6,646 nucleotides of DNA, taken from the NCBI GenBank assembly GCA_964624465.1, contig CAZUZD010000332.1, positions 1 to 6,646 on the forward strand, given 5' to 3'. This DNA is from CAZUZD01 sp964624465 (GTDB taxonomy: Bacteria > Planctomycetota > Planctomycetia > Isosphaerales > Isosphaeraceae). This document shows, one piece after another, positions 5,016-6,646 of the stretch. Position numbers and translations under genes: made by a program. Under the pieces are notes generated by a model that saw nothing but the letters and a program-made list of their open reading frames with translations, was not told the DNA's origin and did no database searches. Position 1 is the stretch's first letter. Each line of letters opens with the position of its first letter.

Positions 5016-6260
5016 ATGCGTTCTTCCCTCGCGTTCCTGGCCGCGCTGCTCATCGCTGCGTCCTCGAACACCTCCGCCCAGTGGTACAAACCGCCCAAGG
5101 TCGACCTGCCCAGGCCACCCAAGGTCGACCTGCCCAGGCCGCCCAAGGTCGACCTGCCGAAACTGCCCAAGATCGACCTGCCGAAACCGCCCAAGATCGA
5201 CCTGCCGCCGGTTCGACCGCCGCAGATCCAGATGCCGCCGGTTCGACCGCCGCAGATCCAGATGCCGCCGGTTCGACCGCCGCAGATCCAGATGCCGCCG
5301 CTCGACCCGTCTGGCCGGATCCAGCAGGGTCTCGACTACGGCCAGGACCGCATCGACGCCGCCACGAACTATGGCCGTGACCAATTCGGCAGGGTCATCA
5401 GCCCCCTGACCAACGCCTGGGAACGGGCCCAGGATTACCAGAACGAGCGGCTCTTCTTCGCCTACCGGGACTACTGGGTCGGGCGCAACGGGATCCGGAC
5501 CAACGGCGTCCGCATCCTGCCCGGGAGCCTGCATTACAACCTGATCCAGCCGATCCTGGGGCGGATGCTGAACCTTTCGGACGTGGTCCTGTACTTCGAA
5601 TCGGTCGTGCCGCCGCAGATGTGGGGCATCACCTTCGGCAACGCCGTGTACATCCACGACACGTATCGCCCCGACGACCTCAACCAGGCGATCGCCATCG
5701 CCCACGAGATGATGCACACCGTGCAGTACAGTCGGCTCGGCGGCCAGAAGGAATTCGGTCGCCGTTACATGGCCCAGCTCGGCACCTCCCTGCTCGGCGC
5801 GATCGCCAGCGGCAACTACAACGTCGACATCCTCCACGACCAGGTCGAACTGGAGCGGGAGGCCAACGCCGTGGAGGCCGCGGTTGCCCAGGTTGTGGCG
5901 AACTACCAGCCGACGGGCTTCGGCGCCCCCGGCGGCCTGCCGGCTCCGCCCGTCGGCATGCCACCACAACCGCCGCCGGGCCCGGCACCGGCCCAGGAGC
6001 TCTTCGCAGGCAACCTCGGCATGGTCTACACCCCGGTCCGGTACTCGGACGGTACGTTCGGGGCCCGGGTGACCCGGCCTCCTGACGCGGGGACCCCGGC
6101 CGCGGCGCTCGGCCTGGAACCGGGCGACGTGATCGTGATGCTTGACGGGCAGCGGTTCCGGACCCCAGACGACGTGCTGGCCCACCGCTACCAGACGACC
6201 GTCACCCTGGTCAACGTCCGGACCAATGGCCTGCAGACCATGAACGTCCTGCTGCCCTGA
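5016..6260 (+). CDS. Secreted proline-repeat protein with DUF4157-like HExxH metallopeptidase domain and C-terminal PDZ-like domain, 414 aa
   Basis: The start is ATG 5016, with AGGAGG 5 nt upstream. MRSSLAFLAALLIAASSNTSA|Q is a Sec signal peptide, cleaved near A21. Residues 26-65 are five PPKVDLPR-like octamers and 66-95 are three identical VRPPQIQMPP decamers, probably an extended spacer. Residues 100-160 are polar and partly helical (GRIQQGLDYGQDRIDAATNYGRDQFG). The core, about 175-290, holds VYIHDTYRPDDLNQAIAIA then HEMMHTVQYSRLGG with H230, E231 and H234. This matches the HELxHxxQYxxLGG pattern of DUF4157-type domains; E282 in LEREANAVEAA is the likely third zinc ligand. After a Pro/Gly linker (about 295-330), residues 335-412 look like a PDZ domain (FGARVTR, AALGLEPGDVIVMLDGQRF, TPDDVLAH). 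Zinc binding and proteolysis are inferred from intact motifs; the substrate is unknown. The protein is probably envelope or extracellular. Confidence 0.88.
   Translation: MRSSLAFLAALLIAASSNTSAQWYKPPKVDLPRPPKVDLPRPPKVDLPKLPKIDLPKPPKIDLPPVRPPQIQMPPVRPPQIQMPPVRPPQIQMPPLDPSGRIQQGLDYGQDRIDAATNYGRDQFGRVISPLTNAWERAQDYQNERLFFAYRDYWVGRNGIRTNGVRILPGSLHYNLIQPILGRMLNLSDVVLYFESVVPPQMWGITFGNAVYIHDTYRPDDLNQAIAIAHEMMHTVQYSRLGGQKEFGRRYMAQLGTSLLGAIASGNYNVDILHDQVELEREANAVEAAVAQVVANYQPTGFGAPGGLPAPPVGMPPQPPPGPAPAQELFAGNLGMVYTPVRYSDGTFGARVTRPPDAGTPAAALGLEPGDVIVMLDGQRFRTPDDVLAHRYQTTVTLVNVRTNGLQTMNVLLP
5091..5210 (+). repeat. In-frame tandem repeat, 5 x 24 bp (PPKVDLPR-type)
   Basis: Units start at 5091, 5115, 5139, 5163 and 5187, each encoding an octamer: PPKVDLPR, PPKVDLPR, PPKVDLPK, LPKIDLPK, PPKIDLPP. 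The first three differ from each other by only a few bases; the last two share the change GTC to ATC. The graded divergence suggests stepwise duplication. Confidence 0.95.
5211..5300 (+). repeat. In-frame tandem repeat, 3 x 30 bp, identical copies (VRPPQIQMPP)
   Basis: Units at 5211-5240, 5241-5270 and 5271-5300 are identical at every base, including synonymous positions, and follow the 24-bp array without a gap. Perfect identity points to recent expansion or gene conversion, so copy number may vary among strains. Confidence 0.97.
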
Positions 6261-6374
6261 TCTGATCACCTTCGCAGGCGTGACTCCGCCCGCCAGCCTC
6301 GCTCTCCGGCGGGATCTCCGGATCCCCGTGGGATCTTGACGCGGGCGGCCTGGGCCTGGGATCGTCGGGGCTCG

Positions 6375-6397
6375 ATCGGCGGAAACCCACCGCCGAT
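6375..6397. other. Inverted repeat in the gap after the HExxH-PDZ gene
   Basis: ATCGGCGG (6375-6382) and CCGCCGAT (6390-6397) form a perfect 8-bp stem with loop AAACCCA. No T-tract follows on the plus strand. It lies 36 nt before the ATG at 6434, so it would be in that gene's leader or be an operator-like site. The rest of the gap 6261-6433 holds no gene, and a TTGACG at 6336 has no good -10 partner. Confidence 0.35.
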
Positions 6398-6433
6398 GAC
6401 GGACCCAGACCCAGATCCCGGAGCACCCCGGCC

Positions 6434-6646
6434 ATGCGATCCGATCGCGCGCTGCTGTGCCTGAGCGTGCCGGCGATCCTCGGGCTGGTCGTGTATGCGG
6501 CCGGCCGGCCGCTGATCGAGCCGGACGATCCGAGGCAAGTTCCGAAGCCTGACCCGGCGCCGTCGCGAGCGGCGGCGCCCGAGCCCGGGCCTCCCGCGGC
6601 GGTGCCGGGGGCGGTGGCGGGGCCGGTGCGGGGGGTGCACGACCCG
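6434..6646 (+). CDS. N-terminal fragment of a membrane-anchored or secreted Pro/Ala-rich protein, cut by window edge
   Basis: The frame is open from ATG 6434 to the window end (71 codons). MRSDRALLCLSVPAILGLVVYAAG looks like a signal anchor or uncleaved signal peptide: two arginines, then about 17 hydrophobic residues. What follows, IEPDDPRQVPKPDPAPSRAAAPEPGPPAAVPGAV in outline, is a proline/alanine-rich linker typical of an extended segment before a folded domain off the right edge. GGAG (6420-6423) lies 10 nt upstream of the ATG, a little long for an SD. I recognise no family. Third codon positions are strongly G/C, which supports coding. Confidence 0.6.
   Translation, partial: MRSDRALLCLSVPAILGLVVYAAGRPLIEPDDPRQVPKPDPAPSRAAAPEPGPPAAVPGAVAGPVRGVHDP

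Noticed and set aside
5091..5300. A CRISPR-like repeat array
   Set aside because: The units are contiguous with no spacers and are in frame within a protein, so they are coding tandem repeats.
4830..6269. A 479-codon open frame on the minus strand
   Set aside because: It lies opposite the HExxH-PDZ gene, has no recognisable domain, and its apparent internal repeats are only the complement of the coding repeats at 5091-5300.

Overview
This is very GC-rich bacterial DNA, with G/C at nearly every third codon position. It reads like a planctomycete chromosome, perhaps of the Isosphaera group. That placement is an inference from base composition, long proline/alanine-rich secreted proteins, a lipoprotein and the protein families present. 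No marker gene fixes it.

Layout. (1) Positions 1-1526, minus strand: the N-terminal ~508 codons of a cyanophycin-synthetase (CphA) family protein that runs off the left edge. It has a complete ATP-grasp domain and the first residues of the Mur-ligase domain, but the expected Walker A GKT is missing. (2) Positions 1527-1926: a divergent intergenic region with a good sigma70-type promoter facing right and several hairpins. (3) Positions 1927-2887: a two-gene unit, a small lipoprotein overlapping by 14 nt a single-pass membrane protein of the DUF4230 type. (4) Positions 3144-4721: a secreted GH99-like / DUF5010-type TIM-barrel protein with a C-terminal beta-sandwich-like domain. (5) Positions 4722-5015: an intergenic region with a promoter, a strong intrinsic-terminator-like hairpin, then a second hairpin ending on the Shine-Dalgarno. 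(6) Positions 5016-6260: a secreted protein with two tandem proline-rich repeat arrays, a DUF4157-like HExxH metallopeptidase domain and a C-terminal PDZ-like domain. (7) Positions 6434-6646: the start of a membrane-anchored proline/alanine-rich protein that runs off the right edge.

How the genes work together: the rightward genes all encode exported or membrane proteins, but no shared pathway is evident. The lipoprotein and DUF4230 gene are very probably translationally coupled. The CphA-like gene is divergent and would belong with nitrogen-storage genes to the left.

The two most interesting signals are the degenerate Mur-ligase P-loop of the CphA homologue and the promoter / terminator hairpin / SD hairpin arrangement in front of the HExxH-PDZ gene. 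The latter resembles a transcription-attenuation leader because no room is left for a promoter after the terminator.
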